Below, piece by piece: positions 44,252 to 53,414 of a DNA stretch of 64,000 bases. Position 1 is the first letter of the stretch; every line of letters starts with the position of its first letter. The position numbers and the translations under genes are program-made. Source of the stretch: Lachnospiraceae bacterium NC2004 (GTDB lineage: Bacteria; Bacillota; Clostridia; Lachnospirales; Lachnospiraceae); the NCBI GenBank assembly GCA_000621905.1, contig JHXB01000002.1, positions 124,001-188,000 on the forward strand, written 5' to 3'. Below the pieces are notes generated by a model that saw nothing but the letters and a program-made list of their open reading frames with translations, had not been told where the DNA came from and made no database searches.

Positions 44252-45427
44252 ATGAAAGAGAACAATAAGAAAAACACTAAGAATACTAACAAGACTGCTA
44301 AGCCGACTAAGAAGAAGTCGAAGGCTGACAGCACTAAGGGTGCCAAGAAATCGTCTGCTAATAAGGCCGATTCTAAATCTGTTAAGGCTGACAGTAAGAA
44401 GGGTGTTAAGAAAGGAACCGGGAAGGACTCTGCAATTAAAGACGTCAATAAGAAGCCGATTAATAAGAAGATTGTGTTTATTGTTGCAGCGGTTGCGATT
44501 ATTGCGATTGTTATCGCAGCGTTTTTTGTAAGAAGGACTGTCTTGAGACATAAGGTTGCCAAGAATATGAATGTTCAGCTTTATGAAGGAACAGATTATC
44601 CGGTAAGTTTTAATGATGATGGGTCAACCATTAAATATACTTTAGACGGAAGTAAGACTCCTAACTTGAAGTGGAATGTCATAGTAGACAGAGATGAATT
44701 TGTAAGTGCCGAGGCTGAAAGTGAAGAGGTTGATGGCAAGGTCACATATAATGTTTATCCTCTTAAAGGTGGAAGTACTGATATTCATTTTGTTAGAAGT
44801 ATGAAGGTTGCTGACGTTGAGATTAATGTTGTAGATATTAAAGCTACCCTGTATGTTGAAGAGAATGATAATTATACCGAACTCACTATGGCCGGAGAGT
44901 TAGAGTACACTAAAGGTCCTGATGTTATTGCTGAGGATTCTGAATCTCCTGTTATTATCAACAATGCATCTTCGGACGCATCGGCAGATTCTGAGTACGC
45001 AGATTATGATGAGTTAAATGGTAACGCATCAGAAGGCGATATTTATTTCGTTAAAGGTTCAGAGGATTGGAAGTTTGAAAGCACCGATGGTTTGGTTGAT
45101 ATAACTTACTACCCATATGGTAAGGGCGAGATAGCATATATTGAAAAGGGATCAGGCGCCGTTAGGGAAGAGAATCCTGAAAGCGGTGATATGCCGGGCA
45201 AGGAAGAGAGACTTGGCAAGTCCAAGGTTTCAGAGAACGCTACTCCTGAGGGACAGTCAGTTGAGGATAAGAAACCTAGTCCTGCAGAAGGAATTACAGC
45301 CGGTGATTTTACTCTTACCAATGATAAGCTTGGTGTGACTGAGAAGTTCCATGTTGAATTTACTGATAATGGAGTTATTATTACTAAGGTTGAGGATTCT
45401 AAGAAGGATAACAAGAAAGATAAATAA
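44252..45427 (+). CDS. Single-pass membrane protein with acidic extracytoplasmic domain
   Basis: A 391-aa protein. A Lys-rich cytoplasmic tail (1-72) precedes one helix (about 74-92) and an extracytoplasmic part. That part has a beta-rich region (about 100-215), a linker rich in Asn-Ala-Ser-Ser-Asp-Ala-Ser (NNASSDASADSEYADYDE, near 230-250) and a further beta-rich segment. No known family is recognised. The linker motif recurs in other exported proteins of the window. It is transcribed from a consensus sigma-A promoter rather than the SARP-type promoter. Confidence 0.7.
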   Translation: MKENNKKNTKNTNKTAKPTKKKSKADSTKGAKKSSANKADSKSVKADSKKGVKKGTGKDSAIKDVNKKPINKKIVFIVAAVAIIAIVIAAFFVRRTVLRHKVAKNMNVQLYEGTDYPVSFNDDGSTIKYTLDGSKTPNLKWNVIVDRDEFVSAEAESEEVDGKVTYNVYPLKGGSTDIHFVRSMKVADVEINVVDIKATLYVEENDNYTELTMAGELEYTKGPDVIAEDSESPVIINNASSDASADSEYADYDELNGNASEGDIYFVKGSEDWKFESTDGLVDITYYPYGKGEIAYIEKGSGAVREENPESGDMPGKEERLGKSKVSENATPEGQSVEDKKPSPAEGITAGDFTLTNDKLGVTEKFHVEFTDNGVIITKVEDSKKDNKKDK

Positions 45428-45434
45428 TAAGGTT

Positions 45435-45468
45435 TGTTACGCTTTTGTTGTAAAGAGAGTGGTATGAT
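45435..45468 (+). promoter_or_regulatory. SARP-type direct-repeat promoter D (733-aa secreted protein)
   Basis: TGTTACGCTTTTGTTGT (45435-45451), 11 bp, then TATGAT (45463-45468). It begins just after the 391-aa gene's stop codon. Confidence 0.75.
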
Positions 45469-45520
45469 TACAGCAACGTTTTAACAACAGTTGTAATCTG
45501 GATTTATTAGGAGTGATTAT

Positions 45521-47722
45521 ATGAAGAAACCGGAACACACTAAGAAGAGGATAACGTCTAAATTGGCATTTATGATGGCAGCGGTTATGACCATTTCATC
45601 AGCTGGCATAACCAATTCCGGAGTGAACAAGAATGCCAAGAGTTTATTTGATAAATCAGTAGTTCACGCTGAGGGTGAGGCATCTGCTGATGCATCCGGC
45701 GATGGAGGCAATCTTCTTGATGCCAAGCTTGGAAGGGTTGAGTTCTGGGAGTGGAATCAGCTCACCAAGAAGAACTTTGCCCAATATATGGATGACGGCG
45801 AGGCGCACGCTTCGATGCTCTTTTATTATGATACGAATACATACAGAAATAAGAATACATGGTCTACTATGGAACCGGTAGGCTTTATATCTACTTATGA
45901 TGACAAGGATCATATTCAGAGAGGTTATAAGGATCAAAACTGGACGCAATATTGGGATCCTTATACAACCGATCAGGACAGGTGGAATACATTTAAGAAT
46001 TCCGCATTTAGCATAAGCTGTTCAAACGGCAACTTTTTACAGGGATTTGCCGAGGATCAGAGTAAGATGATCAAGATGGATGCGCTGGGCAAGTCGCTTA
46101 ACGGCACAGGCTATTATAAGACCAAGAGGTTCTTTACATCCGGAGCAAACGGATCGTTTGGTGTTCCTTATATTAAGAGCAGAAGATCCGGTACAGATAT
46201 CATCGGAAACTTGAAATCCGGCGGACATTGGACGCAATGGTGTAGTGAGATAAGCCTGTACCTTCAAAGAGGTTCCGAGAAGGGCGAAGCCGGTGCGGGA
46301 CTCAATATGGGTAGTAGAAGTACAGATACATATGTAGAATGCTGGAAAGGTCAGGAAGGCAAGCAGCCTGCGATTGTTCTTTGGAAGGGTACATCCGGAG
46401 GATCAAGCTCCGGTGGAGTTCACGATCAAGGTAAATGCTTTACTATGCATCCGTTCTCAGGTGATGAGAATTCCGAATTCTGGGTTGGAAGATGTATGGT
46501 AGGAATGGATCACGACCAGATTGACTATGCTAAGTGTGATGACAATGATCACGATGATGATTATCGTACAATCCCATCTCTTGCGGTAACCAAGTCGGGA
46601 TATATGGTGGCATATGATGCCAAACCGTTAAATGGTTACGGCGGCGGAACGGTTGATGTAAAGAATTTCAGTACTCAGTGGAGTGACCATCTTGTGGCTC
46701 GTAACATTTTCTGGAATGAAACACCAAATGTCTACGGCGTATTCAAGTGGTTTGTAGGTACAAGGCACGTATTTACATGCGTCAATTCGCTGACTATTCC
46801 TAAGGGCAAGATGAAACCATATACAGCTAAGGATATGCTTAATACTGAGAATGACTCGGATTCTACAGAGGGTATTATTATTCCTAAAGGCGAGGTTCTT
46901 ACAATTGATGGTGGAACAGTAACTATAGAGTGTAGTGTTATTAACAATGGTAAGATTGAGATTAAGAACGGTGGTAGCCTGATTGTTAAGAAAGGTGGAT
47001 GCATCAGCTCATTTACCGATAAAGTTGATGGCTCTATTACTTGTGACGATGGAAGTATTGTAGTGATGCCCGGTGGTAAGCTTCTTGCTACAGATGGAGA
47101 TGTTTCCTTTACTTCATCTTCGACATTGGTTAACTATGGTGCTACCTCTATCAGAAAGATTAACATGGATGGATCATGTAAGCTTGAGAATCGTAAAGAT
47201 GGTATATTCTTCTTAGGATTAAAGCGTAAAGATAACTTGACACTTATGGATGGAGAGGCTATTACTAAGACTAGTGTTGGTAACACAGAGATTATTGATG
47301 GACGAGAAGAGAATTTGTTTATAGACAAAAGAACAGGTGAGAAGGTCAGAGTTGAATATCGACTTATTTCTACGTCAAACGGCAAGGCTGCTGTCATGTC
47401 TCAGGGTCAAGCTATACAGATACCTTGTGTGTATTACACATATACGGTGAAAATTACAAGTGAAGTGGGTGTTTCTAAGGGAGAAGTAACAGTAGAGCTG
47501 TGGTTCGCACCGCAATCAGGAGGAGAGATAATAGCTAACGAGTTAGCTAGGAATAAGTTAATGCAACAGTATGGATTGGCAGAAATAAAGGCCGGAGGAG
47601 TTGTGTGCAATTACAGTACACCGCCTACGGTTATAAATGAGAAGACTGCAACATTTAATTCAAAAGGTAAAGGAGATAGCAGTTTGCTTAATGGTGTTAC
47701 AATAACTGTTCCAAAGTATTGA
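45521..47722 (+). CDS. Secreted 733-aa surface protein, unknown family
   Basis: An exported protein with a signal peptide (SKLAFMMAAVMTISSAGIT, about 12-30) and then a short Ala/Ser/Asp linker (GEASADASGDGG). The N-terminal two-thirds (to about 425) are Trp/Tyr/Gly-rich and unlike known domains. About 445-560 is repetitive and beta-rich (VLTIDGGTVTIECSVINNGKIEIKNGGSL), consistent with a short beta-helix. No sorting signal or C-terminal membrane helix is visible. It is expressed from regulon promoter D, so it is probably an accessory of the T4SS-like system. AGGAG precedes the ATG. Confidence 0.7.
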   Translation: MKKPEHTKKRITSKLAFMMAAVMTISSAGITNSGVNKNAKSLFDKSVVHAEGEASADASGDGGNLLDAKLGRVEFWEWNQLTKKNFAQYMDDGEAHASMLFYYDTNTYRNKNTWSTMEPVGFISTYDDKDHIQRGYKDQNWTQYWDPYTTDQDRWNTFKNSAFSISCSNGNFLQGFAEDQSKMIKMDALGKSLNGTGYYKTKRFFTSGANGSFGVPYIKSRRSGTDIIGNLKSGGHWTQWCSEISLYLQRGSEKGEAGAGLNMGSRSTDTYVECWKGQEGKQPAIVLWKGTSGGSSSGGVHDQGKCFTMHPFSGDENSEFWVGRCMVGMDHDQIDYAKCDDNDHDDDYRTIPSLAVTKSGYMVAYDAKPLNGYGGGTVDVKNFSTQWSDHLVARNIFWNETPNVYGVFKWFVGTRHVFTCVNSLTIPKGKMKPYTAKDMLNTENDSDSTEGIIIPKGEVLTIDGGTVTIECSVINNGKIEIKNGGSLIVKKGGCISSFTDKVDGSITCDDGSIVVMPGGKLLATDGDVSFTSSSTLVNYGATSIRKINMDGSCKLENRKDGIFFLGLKRKDNLTLMDGEAITKTSVGNTEIIDGREENLFIDKRTGEKVRVEYRLISTSNGKAAVMSQGQAIQIPCVYYTYTVKITSEVGVSKGEVTVELWFAPQSGGEIIANELARNKLMQQYGLAEIKAGGVVCNYSTPPTVINEKTATFNSKGKGDSSLLNGVTITVPKY

Positions 47723-47736
47723 TTTTGAATAGTGTT

Positions 47737-47768
47737 AAGCGGCGGATGTTGGTCCGTCGCTTATTTTT
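47737..47768 (+). terminator. Terminator after the 733-aa gene
   Basis: Stem AAGCGGCGGA / TCCGTCGCTT with a 6-nt loop, followed by ATTTTTG. Confidence 0.85.
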
Positions 47769-47777
47769 GTATATAAA

Positions 47778-47806
47778 TTGACACGTTGATTACTATATAT
47801 TATAAT
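47778..47806 (+). promoter_or_regulatory. Consensus sigma-A promoter of the regulator operon
   Basis: TTGACA (47778-47783), a 17-bp spacer and TATAAT (47801-47806), a perfect consensus. The regulators are thus likely made constitutively and controlled by signal rather than by level. Confidence 0.8.
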
Positions 47807-47890
47807 ATAACGAGTGTCTTTATGCTCATTTTTAGTAGATGTTGTACTTTATAATTATAAGGATAGACTTTTTGTGGAAAGGGTGAGGAT

Positions 47891-48703
47891 ATGATCACAA
47901 TATCGGTTGATGACCAGATTCAGGTTGCTGAAGAGATTATAGACATGATGGAAGAGATAGATCCTAATGGTGAGCATACCCCGTTTGGAGATCCTCATGA
48001 CGCACTTGAATACATAGAGGATGTTAAGCCTGATGTTTGTTGGCTTGATATAGAGATGCCGGGGATGTCGGGACTTGAATTGTCTATGGAGATTAAGAAG
48101 GTTTCTCCGCTTACCAATATCATTTTCGTAACCGGACATGAGAAGTTCGCATATCAGTCATATCAGTTGCATCCGAGTGGATTTATACTAAAGCCTGTAA
48201 CTAAGGCTGCTTTAGAGAGAGAGCTTGCCAATCTCAGAAATCCGGTTGAGATGAAGAGAAACGGCCTCATCAAAGCGCAGACATTTGGCAATTTCGAGGT
48301 GTTTGACCGAGAGGACAATCCTGTTAAGTTCAAAAGAAGTCGTAGTAAGGAACTTCTCGCGTATCTTATAGACAGGCGAGGCGCCATGTGTACCTTAGGA
48401 GAGTTAGTAGGTATCCTTTTTGAGGACAGAGAAGGAGACAAGGCTCTTAAGAATCAGGTCAGAGTGTTTGTGTACAGCTTGAAGGACGATTTAAAGCGCA
48501 TAGGAGCTGAGAAAGTACTTGTCAAAGGCTGGAATGCCTATGGTATAGACGCATCGCTTATAGATTGCGATTACTTTAATTTCTTAGAGGGTGACAATGC
48601 TGCTGTCAATTCCTTTATGGGTGAGTATATGATTCAGTATTCATGGGCAGAGATGACCATGGGCGAGCTTATTATGAAGCCTGGGTACGACGATTACTAT
48701 TGA
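47891..48703 (+). CDS. Response regulator with SARP-type DNA-binding domain
   Basis: A 270-aa two-component activator. The receiver domain (1-118) has the phosphoacceptor Asp53 (CWLDIEMPG) and Lys101 (LKPV). An OmpR/SARP-type winged helix follows (about 127-220; RSRSKELLAYLIDRRGAMCTLGELV, then LKNQVRVFVYSLKDDL) and a short remnant of a BTAD-like region (EYMIQYSWAEM). SARP activators bind direct repeats with 11-bp period at the -35 position, which is exactly what promoters A-F show, so it is the prime candidate to control them. It is first of three genes with the membrane protein and kinase. Confidence 0.88.
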   Translation: MITISVDDQIQVAEEIIDMMEEIDPNGEHTPFGDPHDALEYIEDVKPDVCWLDIEMPGMSGLELSMEIKKVSPLTNIIFVTGHEKFAYQSYQLHPSGFILKPVTKAALERELANLRNPVEMKRNGLIKAQTFGNFEVFDREDNPVKFKRSRSKELLAYLIDRRGAMCTLGELVGILFEDREGDKALKNQVRVFVYSLKDDLKRIGAEKVLVKGWNAYGIDASLIDCDYFNFLEGDNAAVNSFMGEYMIQYSWAEMTMGELIMKPGYDDYY

Positions 48704-48728
48704 TTGATTATTATGAAGGAAGTTTCGT

Positions 48729-49388
48729 ATGGATGGAAAGCTTGATTTAAGAAGTACAAGAGCATTGCCGTACTTTATGATTGCTTTGACGATTGCAATT
48801 GTGTTTGAGATGATTGGCATTATGTTTGATATCATGACAGACGATTTTATGCTCACAGCAGAGTACTTTATATTCTCGTTTGTTGTAGGGTTATACTTTT
48901 GCTCATATAGACTTTCGGCAAGGTTTAAATGGATGCAATATGCTTCGGTAATGTTTATGTGTTATGTATTGATATCTGTTTTTGATAATATATTTTTATG
49001 GATTTATCAGTTGGCAGATTCGTTTACACCTTTATTTGTTATTTCTGAGATCTTTAGCTCTGTGCCTGATATTTTTCTGGTTCTTGGCATTGGTTTCCTG
49101 ATCAAGTGTGTAGTAGAAGAATATAAGGCTATGGGGATGAAGAAGGAATCTGACAAGAGCAGTAAGTTGTTAAGGCTTTGGATTATTGCTCAGGTTGCTG
49201 ATATGATAGTGATTGATATGATGTTGGACATCAATAATGTCTTAGGCCATCATACGAGTAACACGACATATATTATAGTGGTAGCTACCGCAATTCTATA
49301 TACAGTGACTTTGGTATGGATATGTATATGCATAAGAAAGTTCAGTTATGACGTTTATATGGATTATTACAATAAACGCAGTAGATAG
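48729..49388 (+). CDS. Multi-pass membrane protein of the regulator operon
   Basis: A 219-aa protein with about six helices and no recognised domain or catalytic motif. It resembles the membrane part of the kinase encoded 12 bp downstream in topology and may be an auxiliary signal receptor. A GAAGGA site precedes the ATG. The stop is TAG. Confidence 0.7.
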   Translation: MDGKLDLRSTRALPYFMIALTIAIVFEMIGIMFDIMTDDFMLTAEYFIFSFVVGLYFCSYRLSARFKWMQYASVMFMCYVLISVFDNIFLWIYQLADSFTPLFVISEIFSSVPDIFLVLGIGFLIKCVVEEYKAMGMKKESDKSSKLLRLWIIAQVADMIVIDMMLDINNVLGHHTSNTTYIIVVATAILYTVTLVWICICIRKFSYDVYMDYYNKRSR

Positions 49389-49400
49389 GGGGGCGGTTGA

Positions 49401-50621
49401 ATGGTTGAGATAGAAGTAATTAAAATTATTAATTCAGTTGCCACTCTTATGTCGATTCTTTTGGCAGGTATCACGCTTGTAGTTGCAATGCAGCTTAGGA
49501 AACATACCAGAAGGATAGGATGGTTTATAGTTGCAATCTGTAATACTATCGGAGGACTTTCGTTTCAGATTACCGCTGAAAGCGCATCTCCTGAGAGTGC
49601 AGCGGTATATATTAGATTCGCTTATGTCTTTTATGCATTTGTTGCTCCGGTTTTCGGATTATACTTTATAGAGACTGAGCGAGAGGAAGGACAGAAGTGG
49701 GACGGATATTTCTGGACCGCACTTCATTCGCTTTTGGCAATACTCGTGTGTATTATTTCGGTGTATTCTCCTAGAAGTTATCAGACTTACATGACTATTA
49801 TGATGCAATTTTCCGTTATTCTGGTAATGTTGCTTTTATCATCTAAGAGTATTATAGCGAGTGTCGGATTTGTAGTAGGAGTATTATTCCCTATGACGAC
49901 ATCGATAGTGGGTATGAGGGTTGCCAATATAGATTTAACAGGATTTGGTCTGACTATGTTGCTGCTTTTTGTATTCTTCTTATATCAGATGGATACAGAG
50001 CGTGACCTTATGGTTAAGCAGATGGAACTTTCCAACAACAAAGTATCGCTTTTGATGGATCAGATTCATCCGCATTTTATATATAATGCCTTACAACAGA
50101 TTGCGCTTCTCTGCGACGAGGAGCCGGGGTCAGTCAAGGAAGCAATCATAGCATTTTCGGGCTATTTAAGAAAGAACTTGGAGTCCCTGACCAATGAAGG
50201 AATGATTCCTTTTACCGAGGAGATGGAGCATGCCGATATATTCATAGAGCTTGCCAAGATATTGCCTTCTAAGGATTTTGTGGTTGAGAAGAGATTTGAG
50301 GTTACAGACTTCAAGATTCCTGCACTTGTGGTACAGCCTTTGGTTGAGAATGCCATCAAGTACGGTATAGGTATGAGCACTGAGGGAGACAAGATTCTTA
50401 TAGAGACTAAGCTTGAAGGCGGTTATATTGTTATAAGAGTGGCGGATGACGGACACGGTGTGAGAACCGAACTTTCTACGCAGAAGAAGCACAAGAGTGT
50501 TGGTACCAACAACGTCAAAACCAGACTTAAGATACTTTGCGATGGGGAGATGAGGATCAATCGCTCGGATTCCGGTACGGAGGCAGTGATAAGAATTCCT
50601 GAAACTAAGGCCAGGAGCTGA
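49401..50621 (+). CDS. LytS/YehU-type sensor histidine kinase
   Basis: A 406-aa membrane kinase. Six or seven N-terminal helices (about 10-195, resembling a 7TM input module) lead to the His_kinase domain QIHPHFIYNAL (phosphoacceptor His225). An HATPase follows, with N-box VQPLVENAIKYGI and G-box VADDGHGV. It should phosphorylate the SARP-type regulator of the same operon. The signal is unknown; there is no periplasmic ligand domain, only the helices. GGGGGG precedes the ATG. Confidence 0.9.
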   Translation: MVEIEVIKIINSVATLMSILLAGITLVVAMQLRKHTRRIGWFIVAICNTIGGLSFQITAESASPESAAVYIRFAYVFYAFVAPVFGLYFIETEREEGQKWDGYFWTALHSLLAILVCIISVYSPRSYQTYMTIMMQFSVILVMLLLSSKSIIASVGFVVGVLFPMTTSIVGMRVANIDLTGFGLTMLLLFVFFLYQMDTERDLMVKQMELSNNKVSLLMDQIHPHFIYNALQQIALLCDEEPGSVKEAIIAFSGYLRKNLESLTNEGMIPFTEEMEHADIFIELAKILPSKDFVVEKRFEVTDFKIPALVVQPLVENAIKYGIGMSTEGDKILIETKLEGGYIVIRVADDGHGVRTELSTQKKHKSVGTNNVKTRLKILCDGEMRINRSDSGTEAVIRIPETKARS

Positions 50622-50644
50622 TTTCAGGGATGTAACAAATTTTT

Positions 50645-50698
50645 TGTTACACTTTGTAATTTTTTGTTACACTTTTGTTATACTTACTTTGCTACAAT
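50645..50698 (+). promoter_or_regulatory. SARP-type promoter E of the pilin/T4SS operon, doubled operator
   Basis: TGTTACACTTTTGTTAT (50665-50681), 11 bp, then TACAAT (50693-50698). A second near-copy, TGTTACACTTTGTAAT (50645-50660), lies directly upstream. It gives four half-sites starting at 50645, 50655, 50665 and 50676, on one face of the helix. This is the only promoter of the six with an extended array. Confidence 0.82.
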
Positions 50699-50718
50699 AT
50701 GTACATAAGATAAACAAA

Positions 50719-50754
50719 CCGCTAAAACGGCGTTAAATGTAAGGTTTTAGCCGG
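50719..50754 (+). other. Hairpin in the pilin mRNA leader
   Basis: CCG-CTAAAAC (50719-50728) can pair with GTTTTAG-C-CGG (50744-50754) in the roughly 98-nt leader of the pilin gene. It may protect the transcript or control translation; no known element is recognised. Confidence 0.4.
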
Positions 50755-50802
50755 GAACAATCAAACCAATCTAAATATTATATTTCCAAGGAGGAAGAGA
50801 TT

Positions 50803-51264
50803 ATGATGAACAAGTTAATGACAATGACAAACAAAATGATGGTAACAGCAACACAGGCGTTAAGCAACACAAAGGCTATGAAGCTTATGTCTATGCTTCT
50901 TGTTGCAGGAGCAGTAGTAGCAGCTAATATCAATTTAGCAGCAGCTGCAGCACAGAGCAATTTCAACTCAATTGTACAGCCTATCGTTGGACTTTTGAGC
51001 AAGTTCGTTACTCCAATGTTAATGATCGTCGGAGCCGGCGGCGTGTTGTTCTGCATCGTATTAGGTGTTAAGTATGCAACAGCTGAGGAGCCACAGGAGA
51101 GAGAGAAGAGAAAACAGGCACTTAAGACTGCTATTATCGGATATGTACTTATCTTTGTACTTATCGTAGCATTGAAGCTTTCTATCGGACCTCTTACAAC
51201 ATGGATGAACGAGTCACTTCAGGGCGCACAGTCTGCACCAGAGGTTAAGCTTGACGGTAAGTAA
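50803..51264 (+). CDS. VirB2/TrbC-type pilin-like protein of the T4SS
   Basis: A 153-aa protein. A signal-like hydrophobic stretch ending in NLAAAAAQ (about 28-50) is followed by a two-helix T4SS-pilin region: IVGLLSKFVTPMLMIVGAGGVLFCIVLGVKYATAEEPQE, a basic loop (REKRKQALKTA) and a second helix (IIGYVLIFVLIVALKL). This layout is typical of Gram-positive T4SS pilin-like proteins. It is first in the T4SS operon, behind the strongest regulon promoter, and is separated from virD4 by a large hairpin, consistent with high pilin dosage. AAGGAGG precedes the ATG. Confidence 0.82.
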   Translation: MMNKLMTMTNKMMVTATQALSNTKAMKLMSMLLVAGAVVAANINLAAAAAQSNFNSIVQPIVGLLSKFVTPMLMIVGAGGVLFCIVLGVKYATAEEPQEREKRKQALKTAIIGYVLIFVLIVALKLSIGPLTTWMNESLQGAQSAPEVKLDGK

Positions 51265-51285
51265 TAAATAAGAACAATTAAAGTA

Positions 51286-51315
51286 GACGCAGACAGGATA
51301 TATCCTGTTTGCGTC
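51286..51315 (+). terminator. Long palindrome between pilin gene and virD4
   Basis: A 30-bp inverted repeat without spacer (arms of 15, GACGCAGACAGGATA and complement, one G-U pair). It is followed by GTTTG rather than a clean T-run. It is probably a leaky terminator or an RNA-stabilising end for the pilin transcript. No other promoter is evident before virD4. Confidence 0.55.
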
Positions 51316-51383
51316 GTTTGTAAAGTTGGTTAATGGATTGGTTGGTATTTATTGGTTTTTCTTATATCTAAGGAGTAGATAAT

Positions 51384-53411
51384 ATGGATGGTGGATTGAA
51401 GAATTGGCACAAAGTTGCATTGAATGTAATGGTGTTCCTAATCCTTGTGGGAGTGTCAGGTTTCCTGATAAGAACCGTAGGAGGAGCTTTGCCTGATATT
51501 ATAGCAGGTAAGGGCGTGACCGTTGACTTTAAAGTTCTTCTTGAATTAAGAACATGGATATTCGGTCTTATAGGAGGACTTGTAGTCTTTGTTGTGTGGC
51601 TTTTATCCGGAAGCAACTTAGATTCTTTGATATTCAATACAGGCAATATGCTTGGTGGCAAAGGTAAGCCTGATGTTGTTAAGGGATCCTTAGAGAACAG
51701 CAGATTCTTAACAGAGAAGGAAAGGGATAAGTATTTCCCATATCACACATACAATGCGCTTAAGAATGTCCGAAAGGATGGTATTCCTGTTAGAGCTGTC
51801 CTTGACAGAAAGAACAATTTAGATGTCAATTTTTTACCTGGTGCCCATTCACTTATTATAGGTGCTACCGGTTCCGGTAAGACGACAACATTCATTAATC
51901 CAATGATTCAGCTCTTAGGAGCAACGGCAGCGGGAAGCTCAATGATTATGACAGACCCTAAGGGAGAGCTTTTTGACCTGCATTCAAAGTTTTTAAAATC
52001 AAGAGGATACAACGTGCTTTTGCTTGATCTTCGTGATACATATTCTTCATCAAGATGGAATCCGCTTGACGGAATCTGGGACATGTATCAGCAATACGTA
52101 GAGGCCGGCAAGGGTATTAAGTTCCATAAAGATAGCATGTCCGATTACCCTGAACTCAGACGAATGGATGGTGAAGGTGCGGACGGCGAGCCATGGGCAG
52201 AGTGGAGAGGAAGAGCGTATGCAGACCTTACACATTGCCAAGATGATGTTTCAGTCACAAGACAGCAGTTTTATGACGAGATGTACGAGGATCTTAACGA
52301 TCTTATATCGGTTATATGTCCTATCGAAAATGAGAAGGATCCGGTATGGGAGAAAGGTGCAAGATCCATTATCATGAGTACATGCCTGGCTATGCTCGAG
52401 GATTCTGAGGATGAGCGACTTGGCATGACGAAGGATAAATTCAATTTCTTCAATATTAACAAAGCACTTACCAATTCCGAGGATGAGTTTGCTACATTGA
52501 AGTCATATTTTGAAGGACGTAACAAGCTTTCACAGGCATATACCTTGTCAAGACAGGTTATGTCAGCAGCTGATACGACGCTTTCTTCATACATGTCGAT
52601 TACATTTGACAAGTTAAATATGTTCAATGATAGAGGTTTGTGTGGTCTTACATCAGCTACTGATGTACAGGCAGAGAAATTTGCAGATGAGCCTACTGCT
52701 TTATTTATGAAGATTCCTGATGAGAAGGATACAAGACATGGTCTTGCAGCTGTTTTCATTCTTTGTATGTATAAGGCTCTTATCAAGGTTGCGTCAGCAA
52801 GAGAAGACCTTTCGCTTCCAAGGAATGTATATTTTATACTTGATGAGTTTGGTAACATGCCTAAGATTGAGAAGTTCGATAAGATGATCACAGTTGGTCG
52901 TTCTCGTAAGATATGGTTCAACATGGTGGTTCAGTCTTATTCACAGCTTAACAATGTATACGGTGAGAAGGTTGCGGACATCGTTAAATCTAACTGTGGT
53001 ATGAAGATGTTCATCGGTTCCAACGATATAGGAACTTGTGAGGAGTTCTCTAAACTGTGTGGTAACATGACAGTTCGTACTACATCTACTTCAGCAAATG
53101 TTGGTGGTAGAGCAGGAGATCTTAACTTGTCTTCACAGACTCAGGTTAGACCGCTTATTTATCCATCTGAGCTACAGATGCTTAACAATAAGGAGAGTAC
53201 CGGTAACGCTATTATAGTAACGTTCGGTAACTTCCCGTTAAAGACTAAGTACACACCTAGTTACTTATGTCCGTATTATAAGATGGGACGTATGGATATG
53301 GATGAGCTTAGAAGCCATATGTTTAGAGCGGATGAGGTATTTTACGATCTTGATGAGCGTAACGAAATCATACTTGGCAAGAGTGATGATGATGCGGAGG
53401 AAAGTGCATAA
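51384..53411 (+). CDS. virD4: VirD4/TraG-type coupling ATPase
   Basis: A 675-aa coupling protein that recruits substrates to the T4SS. Two N-terminal helices (about 12-35, 57-75) precede the ATPase: GATGSGKTT (160-168), TDPKGELF, LDEFGNMPKIEKFDKMI (Walker B, about 482) and VVQSYSQLNNVYG with its conserved Gln. An all-alpha region lies in between. No relaxase is encoded nearby, so proteins rather than DNA may be its cargo; that is inference. AAGGAG precedes the ATG. It begins the block virD4, ectodomain protein, virB6, virB4. Confidence 0.93.
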   Translation: MDGGLKNWHKVALNVMVFLILVGVSGFLIRTVGGALPDIIAGKGVTVDFKVLLELRTWIFGLIGGLVVFVVWLLSGSNLDSLIFNTGNMLGGKGKPDVVKGSLENSRFLTEKERDKYFPYHTYNALKNVRKDGIPVRAVLDRKNNLDVNFLPGAHSLIIGATGSGKTTTFINPMIQLLGATAAGSSMIMTDPKGELFDLHSKFLKSRGYNVLLLDLRDTYSSSRWNPLDGIWDMYQQYVEAGKGIKFHKDSMSDYPELRRMDGEGADGEPWAEWRGRAYADLTHCQDDVSVTRQQFYDEMYEDLNDLISVICPIENEKDPVWEKGARSIIMSTCLAMLEDSEDERLGMTKDKFNFFNINKALTNSEDEFATLKSYFEGRNKLSQAYTLSRQVMSAADTTLSSYMSITFDKLNMFNDRGLCGLTSATDVQAEKFADEPTALFMKIPDEKDTRHGLAAVFILCMYKALIKVASAREDLSLPRNVYFILDEFGNMPKIEKFDKMITVGRSRKIWFNMVVQSYSQLNNVYGEKVADIVKSNCGMKMFIGSNDIGTCEEFSKLCGNMTVRTTSTSANVGGRAGDLNLSSQTQVRPLIYPSELQMLNNKESTGNAIIVTFGNFPLKTKYTPSYLCPYYKMGRMDMDELRSHMFRADEVFYDLDERNEIILGKSDDDAEESA

Positions 53412-53414
53412 TCC

